Of a DNA stretch of 9,881 bases, positions 1-6,042 are shown piece by piece. The notes below the pieces were generated by a model that ran no database searches, was not told the origin of the DNA, and saw nothing but the letters and a program-made list of their open reading frames with translations. The DNA is taken from contig JACQGS010000062.1 in the NCBI GenBank assembly GCA_016199405.1, forward strand, positions 1-9,881. Reading direction: 5' to 3'. How positions within the stretch are numbered: the first letter of the stretch is position 1; each line of letters starts with the position of its first letter. Made by a program: the position numbers and the translations under genes. This DNA is from Chloroflexota bacterium. Lineage in GTDB: Bacteria; Chloroflexota; Anaerolineae; UBA4142.

Positions 1-81
1 CCCTACATTCCACCCGCCAATCACCCGTGGCGACGTTTCAAGTTGAGCAAGAAAACTTTACAACCCAATCCGCCGAGGTGA
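1..81 (+). CDS. Transposase, C-terminal end only (integrase-core type IS)
   Basis: The first frame is open from the window edge to a TGA at 79-81 and reads PYIPPANHPWRRFKLSKKT..., ending in PPR. The proline-rich tail with a HPWRRF-type motif is what I know from the C-termini of integrase-core (DDE) transposases. The stop codon lies inside the first of two 20-bp direct repeats that look like the transposase-binding repeats at an IS end, which supports the call. Only 26 residues are visible and the catalytic domain lies outside the window, so the IS family (IS481/IS21/ISNCY-like) cannot be fixed. The gene belongs to the element that replaced the 5' part of the neighbouring regulator gene. Confidence 0.55.
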   Translation, partial: PYIPPANHPWRRFKLSKKTLQPNPPR

Positions 82-122
82 CATTTCTATTTGGCAGAAA
101 GGGGTGACATTTCTATTTGGCA
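77..122 (+). repeat. Two direct repeats at the IS right end
   Basis: GGTGACATTTCTATTTGGCA occurs at 77-96 and again, identically, at 103-122, a 26-bp period with a GAAAGG spacer. The first copy overlaps the transposase stop codon. Multiple short direct repeats at the tips are typical of integrase-core IS ends, where they bind the transposase. The element probably ends at 122 (CA) or a few bases later (CTAACA ends at 128). The target duplication cannot be seen because the left end is outside the window. Confidence 0.6.
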
Positions 123-126
123 CTAA

Positions 127-330
127 CATGAAGCCACCGTCGGTCGGCTCGATTACTCTGCGTTGCCTGTATCCGGCGCGACCTGGGATGATTTGGATCC
201 ATTATACTGCAAACGGGTAGGTTTTTTACTTTTGCCCAAGCGTAATTGAGCGTGACGAAAAGTCAAGTTTCAGCCCGTTTGGAGTATAGAGTTCCATCGC
301 TTGAAACAAGTGATCCACGATCGGGTCGCG
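127..330 (+). pseudogene. 5' remnant of GHKL ATPase/winged-helix regulator, interrupted
   Basis: Two short pieces of the regulator whose 3' part lies at 1003-2151. Piece one (about 142-204) reads GRLDYSALPVSGATWDDLDP plus L, matching the segment that follows the AlbA_2 domain in COG2865-like ATP-binding proteins (P-V-x-G-A-x-x-x-D-L-D). Piece two (289-330) reads EFHRLKQVIHDRVA. Joining 204 to 289 and 330 to 1003 gives one frame: ...DDLDPLEFHRLKQ..., then HGDETLLELSDLEIAKALGL. The N-terminal AlbA_2 domain is absent, and the insertion sequence ending near 122-128 sits in its place. Between the pieces the frame meets stops at 247-249 and 253-255. The gene cannot make its full product. Assignment rests on my memory of the family, not on a search. 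Confidence 0.7.
205..286. mobile_element. 82-bp MITE-like element with TA target duplication
   Basis: TACTGCAAACGGG at 205-217 is repeated in inverted orientation at 274-286 with one mismatch in 13. Weaker inverted similarity continues inward: the next 16 positions match at about nine, ending in ACTTTT. The unit is bounded by TA at 203-204 and TA at 287-288, as expected for Tc1/mariner-IS630 elements, which duplicate TA. Removing the element with one TA joins codon TTA (202-204) directly to GAG (289-291) in the regulator frame, giving DLDPLEFHRL. It is too short to code for anything, so it would depend on a transposase elsewhere. The IS630 assignment is inferred from the TA and the repeat length only. 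Confidence 0.65.
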
Positions 331-364
331 GTAGGGACGGTCATTACTGACCGCCCCCCGCTCG

Positions 365-397
365 GATCCGGACGAGCGGAATTACCGCATCCGGCTC
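365..397 (-). ncRNA. Group II intron domain V
   Basis: The minus strand from 397 to 365 begins GAGCCGGATGCGG, has a TAATT loop region and returns through CCGC, TCGT and CCGGATC. This matches the 34-nt domain V architecture: an AGC catalytic triad at positions 2-4, a CCGG/CCGG lower stem, a bulge, and a GC-rich upper stem with a small loop. It is 33 nt and has a G-A mismatch where G-U is usual, so it may be slightly degenerate. Domain VI follows at 356-334. Confidence 0.75.
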
Positions 398-419
398 TTG
401 CCGCAGGTGATGACGACTC

Positions 420-570
420 GTCGTGGCGATTATCTCGATGCACGATTCGTCGTAGACGCTCCAGCGCCGCGTTCATGCCTCATCCGGCTCTGTGTCCGGA
501 GCATGGGACTCTGAAGCACCTTCCCTTTGGCTGGTCGCCTTCCCTCCATCCCCTCCGCACCTGTTTTCAT
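420..570 (-). pseudogene. ltrA: N-terminal remnant of group II intron maturase/reverse transcriptase
   Basis: On the minus strand from ATG at 570 the frame reads MKTGAEGMEGRRPAKGKVLQ, then SPMLRTQSR, which resembles the leader of group II intron-encoded proteins of the class with a ...RTQSR... N-terminus. A frame change near 485-476 leads into MNAALERLRRIVHRDNRHD (starting at 476), the ALERxR stretch that precedes the reverse transcriptase domain. The similarity stops at about 420 and domain V begins 23 nt later. All reverse transcriptase motifs, the maturase domain and any endonuclease are missing. I recognise the leader from memory of the family, and no alignment was run. Confidence 0.5.
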
Positions 571-1020
571 TCCAGGTTTGTTCGGAGACTTCTCAGGTAC
601 TATGCAACCATCCGACTGCCTGGATTCGTGCACCCTCGGCGTGCGTCCTAAGACTTCCCGAGGCGTCCCACCGCCCAACTTGCTCAACGGGCAAATCCAG
701 GCTCTCCCGGTTCCCGCACAAGATGTTTCCGTGCATGTTCGGGGTCTTCGACCGCGCAGAGCCTACGCCCATCTTGCGTTGACGATGAGTGCAGTGTTGC
801 CTTCCGAGAGTCATGAGTCCGTCGGCGCTCTGAAGTTGAGTCTCTTTTCACGGCTCAATACCCGTCCTGTACGTTCCCCTGTCAACGCTTCGCCCAGGCG
901 ATTACTCGCCCGCACGCATGACTTGGGGTCAATCTGGTTCGCTAGACCTTGACTGTTTGGGACTTGCACCCTATTACACCTTGCCGGTTTTGACCGGCGC
1001 ACCATGGAGATGAGACTCTT

Positions 1021-2151
1021 TTGGAATTGAGCGACCTGGAAATCGCCAAAGCGCTAGGTTTGGTCCAAGCGGACGGCGAAGCGCGGAATCCGACTGTTGC
1101 GGGGTTGCTTTTGCTGGGAAAAGAACAATCCCTGAACCAGCATTTGCCAACGCATGAGGTTGCTTTTCAGGTGCTCCGTCATGGTAAAGTCGAGGTGAAT
1201 GATTTCTTTCGCGCGCCGCTCGTCAAGATTAGCGAGATGATCTATGAACGATTTCGTGCCCGTGTTCAGGAGCAGGAATTCATTTTGGGTATGCTCCGCG
1301 TAGGGATTCCTGATTATGGCCACCCCTCGTTTCGTGAGGCGGTTCACAACGCGCTGATCCACCGCGATTATTCGCGGTTGGGCACCGTGCATATTCAGTG
1401 GTATGAAGATCGCATCGAAGTCAGCAATCCTGGCGGTTTTGTCGAAGGGGTACGGCTCGACAATCTTTTGACGGTGCCGCCGACACCACGCAATCCACGT
1501 TTAGCCGATGCCTTCAAGCGAATTGGGCTGGTCGAGCGGACTGGACGCGGGATCGATACGATATTCGAGGGACAGTTGCGGAATGGGCGTCCTGCGCCAG
1601 ATTATAGCCGTTCGAACGACGCGGCGGTCATCATCGTCCTGCCAAGCGGATCGGCGAATTTAGACTTTGCGCGATTTGTAATCGAGCAGGAACAAGCCGG
1701 ACGACGGTTGGGGTTGGACGATTTACTAATCTTGAACGAGATTCAGCGCGAGCGGCGCATCGACTTGGCACGGGCAATGGAATTGACGCAGAAGCCAACT
1801 GCCCCGGTCCGTTCCAGTCTGGAGCACTTGGTAGAACTGGGCTTGATTGACGCACGCGGGGAGAAGAAAGCGCGCGTCTATCATTTCTCGCCAGCGGTCT
1901 ATCGAGCATTGGGCTTGTCGTCGGCTTACGTTCGCATGCGCGGGTTTGAGCCGATCCAAGTCGAAGCGATGGTGACGCAATTCGTTCAGGCACACGGCAA
2001 GATCACTCGGGCGGAGGCAGCTGAATTGTGCCATTTGTCTGAACCGCAGGCATATCGTTTGCTGAAAGAAATGTCCGGACGTGGAATGCTGAAACAGGTT
2101 GGCAGAGGGCGCGGCTCATATTACGAACGTGTCGAAAAAACGCACGGATGA
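1021..2151 (+). CDS. ATP-binding GHKL/winged-helix transcriptional regulator, 3' fragment of a broken gene
   Basis: The open frame really begins at 1003, the intron junction (HGDETLLELSD...). The first possible start is TTG at 1021, with GGAG at 1006-1009 eleven bases upstream. Counting from 1021: residues 1-35 are the conserved bridge LSDLEIAKALGL...VAGLLLLG. Residues 104-180 form a Bergerat-type ATP site, with FREAVHNALIHRDY as the N box, EVSNPGG as the G1-like box and GLVERTGRGID as the G2 box. Residues 233-297 look like a winged helix-turn-helix, and 316-370 a second one (TRAEAAELCHLSEPQAYRLL). COG2865-like relatives carry an N-terminal AlbA_2 domain that is missing here, having been lost to the IS, the 82-bp element and the intron. 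A truncated ATPase-HTH protein could still be made, but the original product cannot. Family call is firm; expression is unknown. Confidence 0.75.
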   Translation: MELSDLEIAKALGLVQADGEARNPTVAGLLLLGKEQSLNQHLPTHEVAFQVLRHGKVEVNDFFRAPLVKISEMIYERFRARVQEQEFILGMLRVGIPDYGHPSFREAVHNALIHRDYSRLGTVHIQWYEDRIEVSNPGGFVEGVRLDNLLTVPPTPRNPRLADAFKRIGLVERTGRGIDTIFEGQLRNGRPAPDYSRSNDAAVIIVLPSGSANLDFARFVIEQEQAGRRLGLDDLLILNEIQRERRIDLARAMELTQKPTAPVRSSLEHLVELGLIDARGEKKARVYHFSPAVYRALGLSSAYVRMRGFEPIQVEAMVTQFVQAHGKITRAEAAELCHLSEPQAYRLLKEMSGRGMLKQVGRGRGSYYERVEKTHG

Positions 2152-2158
2152 TGCAAAT

Positions 2159-2200
2159 AAACGCACGCGTGCGATTCTCGAACACACGCGCGCGTTTTCT
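2159..2200 (+). terminator. Rho-independent terminator-like hairpin
   Basis: Eight bases after the regulator stop, AAACGCACGCGTG (2159-2171) pairs with CACGCGCGCGTTT (2185-2197) with one mismatch in 13, a 13-nt loop, and a TTTTCT tail. It would separate the regulator remnant from the gene cluster that starts at 2382. I see no convincing promoter in 2201-2381. Confidence 0.5.
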
Positions 2201-2381
2201 AAAGAGAGCAGATTTGAAGGGGCAAGCGTCCTCTAACGCCGCTTTTCGGGCGAAAACGCGCTAGAGCGCGCTCCCCCTTTATGAAATTGTGATGTACTGA
2301 GACTGCGTGAAGAGCGACCGACTATCGCCAAAGCACATCGAATGATTGTCAATGACGCGGTTGAACGAAACGGAGACCGAG

Positions 2382-3863
2382 ATGAAAAAGACCATGCCCA
2401 TGCCCAAAGCAAGCTACGCGGATCTTGTCCATCAAATCGTAATGGAATCCGCCGAGCCGCTGCCCTTTGTTGAAATCATGCAGCGCGTGAACGGCATCCT
2501 GCGGATTACCACAAAGAACCCCGAAGGCACAATCCGCAATGCCATCAGCCAGAGCCGCTTGATCGTAAATACGGGTGATGGACGCTACGGATGGAAATAC
2601 CGCGTCATCACCGGCTCGGTCATGCGGCTCAACCTCTCCAAGTCTGATGTCAAGGGTTCGGCGATCAAATTCACCGAAGAAGCGCGCGATATGTTCTGGC
2701 CCGCGTTCTTCGAGATTCAAAAACGCAATGAGCGCGAGCCAGTGAAACTGCGATTACCCTCCCGTCAGATCACACGCATCCCACTCGACTTTCTGGGCAA
2801 GCGAGAGTGGGGCACCAAGGGGTCGCCCGAATTCTGGAATTGGTTCACATCGCTCAAGGCACGCCCAGACGATGCGCTGATCTTTCGCGTGCTCGACGGC
2901 GAAAAGCGTTTGTACGCGGTCGAGTTTCAACCGCGTGCGGCACGCGATGAGCCGGCGATTGCCGCGCGCAACCAGCAGATCGTGGAAGCCACTTTGAAAT
3001 ACTTTCGGCGCACGGTTGCGGGCGCGGCGATCTGGGACATCAGTTCTCATTTGCTCGCGACGGGGCAATACAAGCACCCCGTGCCGCCCGATTCTCTGGA
3101 AACGCTATGGACGCGCGATCTCTGGGAACCCGAACTCGCAAAAAAGCCCGTGCGCGGCGGTTGGGTGTACGTCGGACGCGATGATGCGGACTCGATGGTT
3201 TCGAGTCTGTTCCACCAAATCGAGGGAGAGGCTGATCGCCGCAAACCGCGCGGAAAAAATGAGAAGAAGGCGCCGCGAATTCCCGAACCCGTTGAGCCAA
3301 GTCCCGTCTACCAGCTCAAGGTCACACTTCAGGAGAGCCATCCGGCGATTTGGCGGCGCGTGCAGGTTCCCAGCGATCTGCCGCTGCCGCGCCTGCACGG
3401 CGTGCTTCAAATCGTTATGGGGTGGACAAATTCGCACATGCACCAGTTCAAAATGGGCGGACACTATTATCGTATCCCCGAGCCGGAATTCGATGAACCG
3501 AATGTTGAGAACGCGCGCCAAACGCGCTTGAATCAAATCGCGCCCAACGCCAAGAGCCGTTTCATCTATGAGTACGATTTCGGCGACGGTTGGGAACACG
3601 CGATCGTCGTCGAAAAGATTATGCCGCCGGAAAAAGGCATCGAGTACCCGCGCTGTATCGCCGGCGAACGCGCGTGCCCACCCGAGGATGTCGGCGGCGT
3701 GTGGGGCTATCACGATTTTCTCCAGGCATTTCGCAATCCGAAGCATCCTGAGCACGCCGAGTTGGTTGAGTGGGCGGGCAAGAAATTCGATCCCGAACGC
3801 TTCGATTTGAGTGGCGTGAATGGGATGTTGAAACTTTATCCCGCGTGGAGGGATGAGGAATGA
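2382..3863 (+). CDS. HARE-HTH-like / pRiA4b ORF-3 (IS1096 TnpR-passenger) family protein
   Basis: The protein has 493 residues. Residues 11-75 (SYADLVHQIVMESAEPLPFV..., ending DGRYGWKY) resemble a HARE-HTH/winged-helix domain. Residues 76-285 are a middle region I do not recognise. Residues 286-307 are a charged, proline-rich linker. Residues 309-485 match the pRiA4b ORF-3 family (PF07929): YQLKVTLQESHPAIWRRVQV at 310, GWTNSHMHQF, YEYDFGDGWEH at 396 and CPPEDVGG from 432. That family is named after plasmid and IS1096 passenger genes and its biochemical role is unknown. The start is ATG 2382 because GGAG at 2372-2375 sits six bases upstream; in-frame TTG 2346 and ATG 2352 lack a comparable site. 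It is the first gene of a compact plus-strand cluster. DNA or nucleic-acid binding is inferred from the HTH only. Confidence 0.8.
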   Translation: MKKTMPMPKASYADLVHQIVMESAEPLPFVEIMQRVNGILRITTKNPEGTIRNAISQSRLIVNTGDGRYGWKYRVITGSVMRLNLSKSDVKGSAIKFTEEARDMFWPAFFEIQKRNEREPVKLRLPSRQITRIPLDFLGKREWGTKGSPEFWNWFTSLKARPDDALIFRVLDGEKRLYAVEFQPRAARDEPAIAARNQQIVEATLKYFRRTVAGAAIWDISSHLLATGQYKHPVPPDSLETLWTRDLWEPELAKKPVRGGWVYVGRDDADSMVSSLFHQIEGEADRRKPRGKNEKKAPRIPEPVEPSPVYQLKVTLQESHPAIWRRVQVPSDLPLPRLHGVLQIVMGWTNSHMHQFKMGGHYYRIPEPEFDEPNVENARQTRLNQIAPNAKSRFIYEYDFGDGWEHAIVVEKIMPPEKGIEYPRCIAGERACPPEDVGGVWGYHDFLQAFRNPKHPEHAELVEWAGKKFDPERFDLSGVNGMLKLYPAWRDEE

Positions 3864-3922
3864 AGCAGGTGCGCCGCGCGCTGAATCGTTTGGAAAGTTT
3901 GCTTTATGAAGAGGGTTTCTGA
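3860..3922 (+). CDS. Possible 20-codon coupling peptide between two cluster genes
   Basis: ATG at 3860-3862 overlaps the upstream gene's TGA (ATGA). It is preceded by GGAGGGATGAGGA, a strong ribosome site. It encodes MKQVRRALNRLESLLYEEGF and stops at 3920-3922, 17 bases inside the following DUF2293 gene in another frame. It could be a translational coupler that carries ribosomes to the weakly supported ATG at 3906. It is short enough to be chance, and only conservation or ribosome profiling would decide. Confidence 0.25.
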   Translation: MKQVRRALNRLESLLYEEGF

Positions 3923-4589
3923 GACCAAAGTATTCATCACGACGACAGACGCATCCTGCGATGAGTGTGGCGAGCAACTTGGTAGAAAAGCATGGATCAC
4001 CCTGATCGGAAACAAGGGTACCCTCTGCTTGAGCTGCGCCGATCTGGAACATCTCATCTTTCTTCCCGCCGGCGATGCCGCGCTCACCCGGCGCGCTCGC
4101 AAGCACTCGACGTTATCGGCGGTTGTCTTGCAGTGGAGTCGGACGCGCAAGCAATATGAACGGCAAGGACTGCTCGTCGAAGCGCACGGACTCGAACAAG
4201 CCGAACAGGAATGCCTCGCCGACAGCGAGGCGCGAACGCGGCGCAGAGAACGCGAAGCCGCGCGCCGAGGGGAACTCGACCACGAGTACGTAGCGCGCTT
4301 TGCGGCGCGCGTGCGCGAACTTTTTCCGCGATCTCCGGCGGGCAGAGAAGTGACCATCGCCGAACACGCGTGCTTGAAATACAGCGGTCGCGTGGGTCGC
4401 TCGGCTGCCGCCAAGAGTTTGGCAGAGACCGCCGTTCGACCTGCGGTGATCGCGCATATCCGGCACACCGAGACCCAGTACGACGCGCTTTTGGCGCGCG
4501 GCTATGAGCGACATGCGGCGCGCGCAGAAGTAGCAGCGGCGATTGATCGCGTGCTGGGTCGGTGGGAAGCGTCAGGAGGTGGTCAATGA
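3906..4589 (+). CDS. DUF2293 domain protein with N-terminal four-cysteine cluster
   Basis: The protein has 227 residues. An N-terminal CDEC (Cys18, Cys21) and CLSC (Cys41, Cys44) arrangement looks like a small zinc ribbon. Residues 60-125 are basic and helical (RRARKH..., then RTRRREREAARR). Residues 126-222 match DUF2293: ARVRELFPRSPAGREVTIAE, YSGRVGRSAAAKSLAETAV, AHIRHTETQYDALLARG and DRVLGRW. The function of DUF2293 is not known to me; a nucleic-acid role is only a guess from the Cys cluster and basic region. ATG 3906 has a weak GGAAAG eleven bases upstream, and a tiny ORF upstream may feed it ribosomes. The stop overlaps the next gene's start as ATGA, so the two are translationally coupled. 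Confidence 0.8.
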   Translation: MKRVSETKVFITTTDASCDECGEQLGRKAWITLIGNKGTLCLSCADLEHLIFLPAGDAALTRRARKHSTLSAVVLQWSRTRKQYERQGLLVEAHGLEQAEQECLADSEARTRRREREAARRGELDHEYVARFAARVRELFPRSPAGREVTIAEHACLKYSGRVGRSAAAKSLAETAVRPAVIAHIRHTETQYDALLARGYERHAARAEVAAAIDRVLGRWEASGGGQ

Positions 4590-5296
4590 AGTCCAAACGA
4601 AAATCACGTGAGCCGTCAATGCCAGCCGGGTCGGGCGAGTACCGGCAAGGAATTCGTCAGGCAGACGAAGTCATTACCAAAAATGGCATAGAGATTCTAG
4701 CCGACAACTGGCAGCAACTCGCGCTCGACTGGTTTGCCCCGCGCGAGCCCGATCGCAGCGCGTTGGCGCGTTACATCACCGCGAACCGAGATCAAATCGG
4801 GGTAGCCTGGGCGCGCGAAATTTTGCGCTTGCAAGTTTTTTTTGGCGTGCCAGATTATAAGCGAATCGTCGAGCACTATGACCGGGCTTTTCGATCCTAT
4901 CCCCGTTGCGCGCTGATCGAAATGTGGGTCGCCGGATACATCACGCGCACGAGCGGCGATTTCTGGCGCGCGCGGCAAATGTATTGGAACGCTGCCACGG
5001 AGTTGCCCTCCTTTGCCAAGCCCCACTACGAATTGGGTTTTATGAACTATCTCCTGGGCGACTTTCCGGGCGCAGTGGAGCGGTTCAATCAAGCGGTGAC
5101 GCTCGTCGCCGCGAATGACGCCGAGTTGGGTTCGCGCATCTTTTACAACCGCGGTCTGGTACGCATGGCGCTGGAAGAAGATAAACAAGCCGCGATTGCC
5201 GACGTAGAAGAGGCGTTGAGACGCAAGCCCGATTATGCCCAGGCGAAAGAAACGTTGCGCGCGCTGAAAGGCAAACACAAGTGGGTACCATGGTAA
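4586..5296 (+). CDS. Tetratricopeptide repeat protein
   Basis: The protein has 236 residues with a basic N-terminus (MKSKRKSREP) and no signal peptide or membrane segment, so it is probably cytoplasmic. Residues 20-90 are unassigned. About 90-220 form helical TPR-like repeats, clearest at 145-178 (AKPHYELGFMNYLLGDFPGA...) and 184-218 (RIFYNRGLVRMALEEDKQAA...), with a degenerate one at 110-143. TPRs mediate protein-protein contacts, plausibly with other products of this cluster. The start is ATG 4586, in an ATGA overlap with the DUF2293 stop and with AGGAGGT at 4574-4580 ideally placed; GTG 4562 is in frame but has no such site. No partner or process can be named. Confidence 0.8.
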   Translation: MKSKRKSREPSMPAGSGEYRQGIRQADEVITKNGIEILADNWQQLALDWFAPREPDRSALARYITANRDQIGVAWAREILRLQVFFGVPDYKRIVEHYDRAFRSYPRCALIEMWVAGYITRTSGDFWRARQMYWNAATELPSFAKPHYELGFMNYLLGDFPGAVERFNQAVTLVAANDAELGSRIFYNRGLVRMALEEDKQAAIADVEEALRRKPDYAQAKETLRALKGKHKWVPW

Positions 5297-5997
5297 ACGA
5301 TTCACCCCGAATAGAAATCAGAACGCGTTCGTACCCGACGCACGCCTCGGCAGAGCGTTCTGCCTTGATGGAATTCGAATTTGCCGTCAATGCGCCGGGC
5401 GGCAAGGACGCGCCGAGCATGGCAGAAATTGCTTGGTCAACTGGCGACATCCGAAAGGCATTAGCCGACGTGCCGCCAATTGTTCCGCCTCAGGTGCGAC
5501 GGGAATTCCAGCGCTTGTTGCAACCCTGGCATCCGGGTCGTTACGTGGAATCCTATCGCCGTTCCGGCGGCATCCTGAATCTGTTCACGCCGCCGTGGGG
5601 CGAGAAACAAGATGAGAGCTGGAACAACCTGCTGGCGGAATGGAAAGCCAGAACTTTTGCCGACGATAGGAGCCGGCGCGTAGCACTGGCAGAGTTGGAG
5701 CAACAGTGGAACAATACACCCCATCCGTTTTTCGCCGGTCTGACACCCGCGCAAGTGATGATCGGTGGCGGACCCCAAGAGGCGAAGCTCGCGGACGAGT
5801 TTCTCGCTCACATGGAGCAGACGCTTGCCAAGCAAACATTCGAGGGTGAAGGGGATGGGCTGGTCAAGACCCTGTTGTTGCTACGGGGTTGGCAAGTGGA
5901 GCCGCAGCCGAACGGTCAAACACCCATGCAAATCATTCTGGCGGAACGCAGCGGGCTGTTAGTCCGTCGCGCCCATTCGTTATCTGAAACCCATTGA
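5290..5997 (+). CDS. Protein of unknown function, last gene of the cluster
   Basis: The protein has 235 residues from ATG 5290; GTG 5281, three codons earlier, is an alternative and neither has a good ribosome site. The start overlaps the TPR gene's stop (ATGGTAA), so translation is probably coupled to it. I do not recognise the family. Notable segments are a proline-containing stretch at about 62-80 (LADVPPIVPPQVRREFQRLL), an aromatic, charged patch GGILNLFTPPWGEKQDESWN near 97, and QQWNNTPHPFFAGLTPAQVM near 138, which recalls the NxxPHxxLxGxTPAxV tail found in several mobile-element and toxin-antitoxin proteins. There is no signal peptide or membrane helix. The open frame, coupling and codon use like its neighbours support a real gene. 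Confidence 0.7.
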   Translation: MVNDSPRIEIRTRSYPTHASAERSALMEFEFAVNAPGGKDAPSMAEIAWSTGDIRKALADVPPIVPPQVRREFQRLLQPWHPGRYVESYRRSGGILNLFTPPWGEKQDESWNNLLAEWKARTFADDRSRRVALAELEQQWNNTPHPFFAGLTPAQVMIGGGPQEAKLADEFLAHMEQTLAKQTFEGEGDGLVKTLLLLRGWQVEPQPNGQTPMQIILAERSGLLVRRAHSLSETH

Positions 5998-6002
5998 TCG
6001 CA

Positions 6003-6025
6003 ATCCGGCGTGACTGATCCGGCGT
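6003..6025 (+). repeat. Short direct repeat upstream of the oxidoreductase gene
   Basis: ATCCGGCGT occurs at 6003-6011 and 6017-6025, 14 bases apart, within the 45-bp gap before the GTG start at 6043. It could be an operator half-site pair, but it is short and may be chance. Confidence 0.2.
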
Positions 6026-6042
6026 TCATGGAGTAACCGCTC

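Larger units (their letters stand above)
331..1002 (-). mobile_element. ORF-less group II intron (maturase-deleted)
   Basis: Reading the minus strand, the element opens with GTGCGCC at 1002, the group II 5' consensus GUGYG. It continues with a domain I-like sequence containing GGGTGCAAGTCCC and GAAGCGTTGACAGGGGAACG, carries a short remnant of the intron protein start, then a domain V hairpin (397-365) and a domain VI hairpin, and ends ...CCCTAC at 331 (AY 3' end). It is 672 nt, whereas introns with a full maturase are about 2-2.5 kb. The 5' exon on the same strand has GAGTCTC (1018-1012), perfectly complementary to GAGACTC in the intron (844-838), a plausible IBS2/EBS2 pair. It lies antisense to the regulator gene, so splicing of the regulator mRNA is impossible. 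Exact removal 331-1002 restores the regulator frame, which fixes both boundaries. Confidence 0.82.

Noticed and set aside
77..122. Two 20-bp repeats with a short spacer as a CRISPR fragment
   Set aside because: There are only two units with a 6-bp spacer, overlapping a transposase stop. The arrangement fits an IS end.
270..1005. Several 60-140 codon frames on both strands, including one starting at 301 and one at 527
   Set aside because: They lie within the group II intron and its exon flank. Their apparent codons follow RNA structural elements (5' GUGCG, domain V, domain VI), and no frame gives a recognisable protein other than the maturase stub.
1021..1023. TTG as the authentic start of the regulator
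   Set aside because: The frame is open back to the intron junction at 1003 and continues into upstream gene pieces once the intron is removed. The TTG is at best a fortuitous start for a truncated product.
2232..2275. GCGCTAGAGCGC and nearby palindromic bases as a second terminator
   Set aside because: The stem is only five base pairs and is followed by C-rich, not T-rich, sequence.
2346..2381. Earlier in-frame starts for the pRiA4b ORF-3 family gene
   Set aside because: No ribosome site precedes TTG 2346 or ATG 2352, while ATG 2382 has GGAG six bases upstream and leads straight into the HTH domain.
3105..4106. A 333-codon minus-strand frame
   Set aside because: It runs antisense through the pRiA4b ORF-3 and DUF2293 genes, both with recognisable motifs. 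The frame has no family features and is a codon-bias shadow.
2382..5997. The cluster as a known anti-phage defence system
   Set aside because: No nuclease, NADase, reverse transcriptase, kinase or other effector motif is visible, and none of the families is an established defence component to my knowledge.
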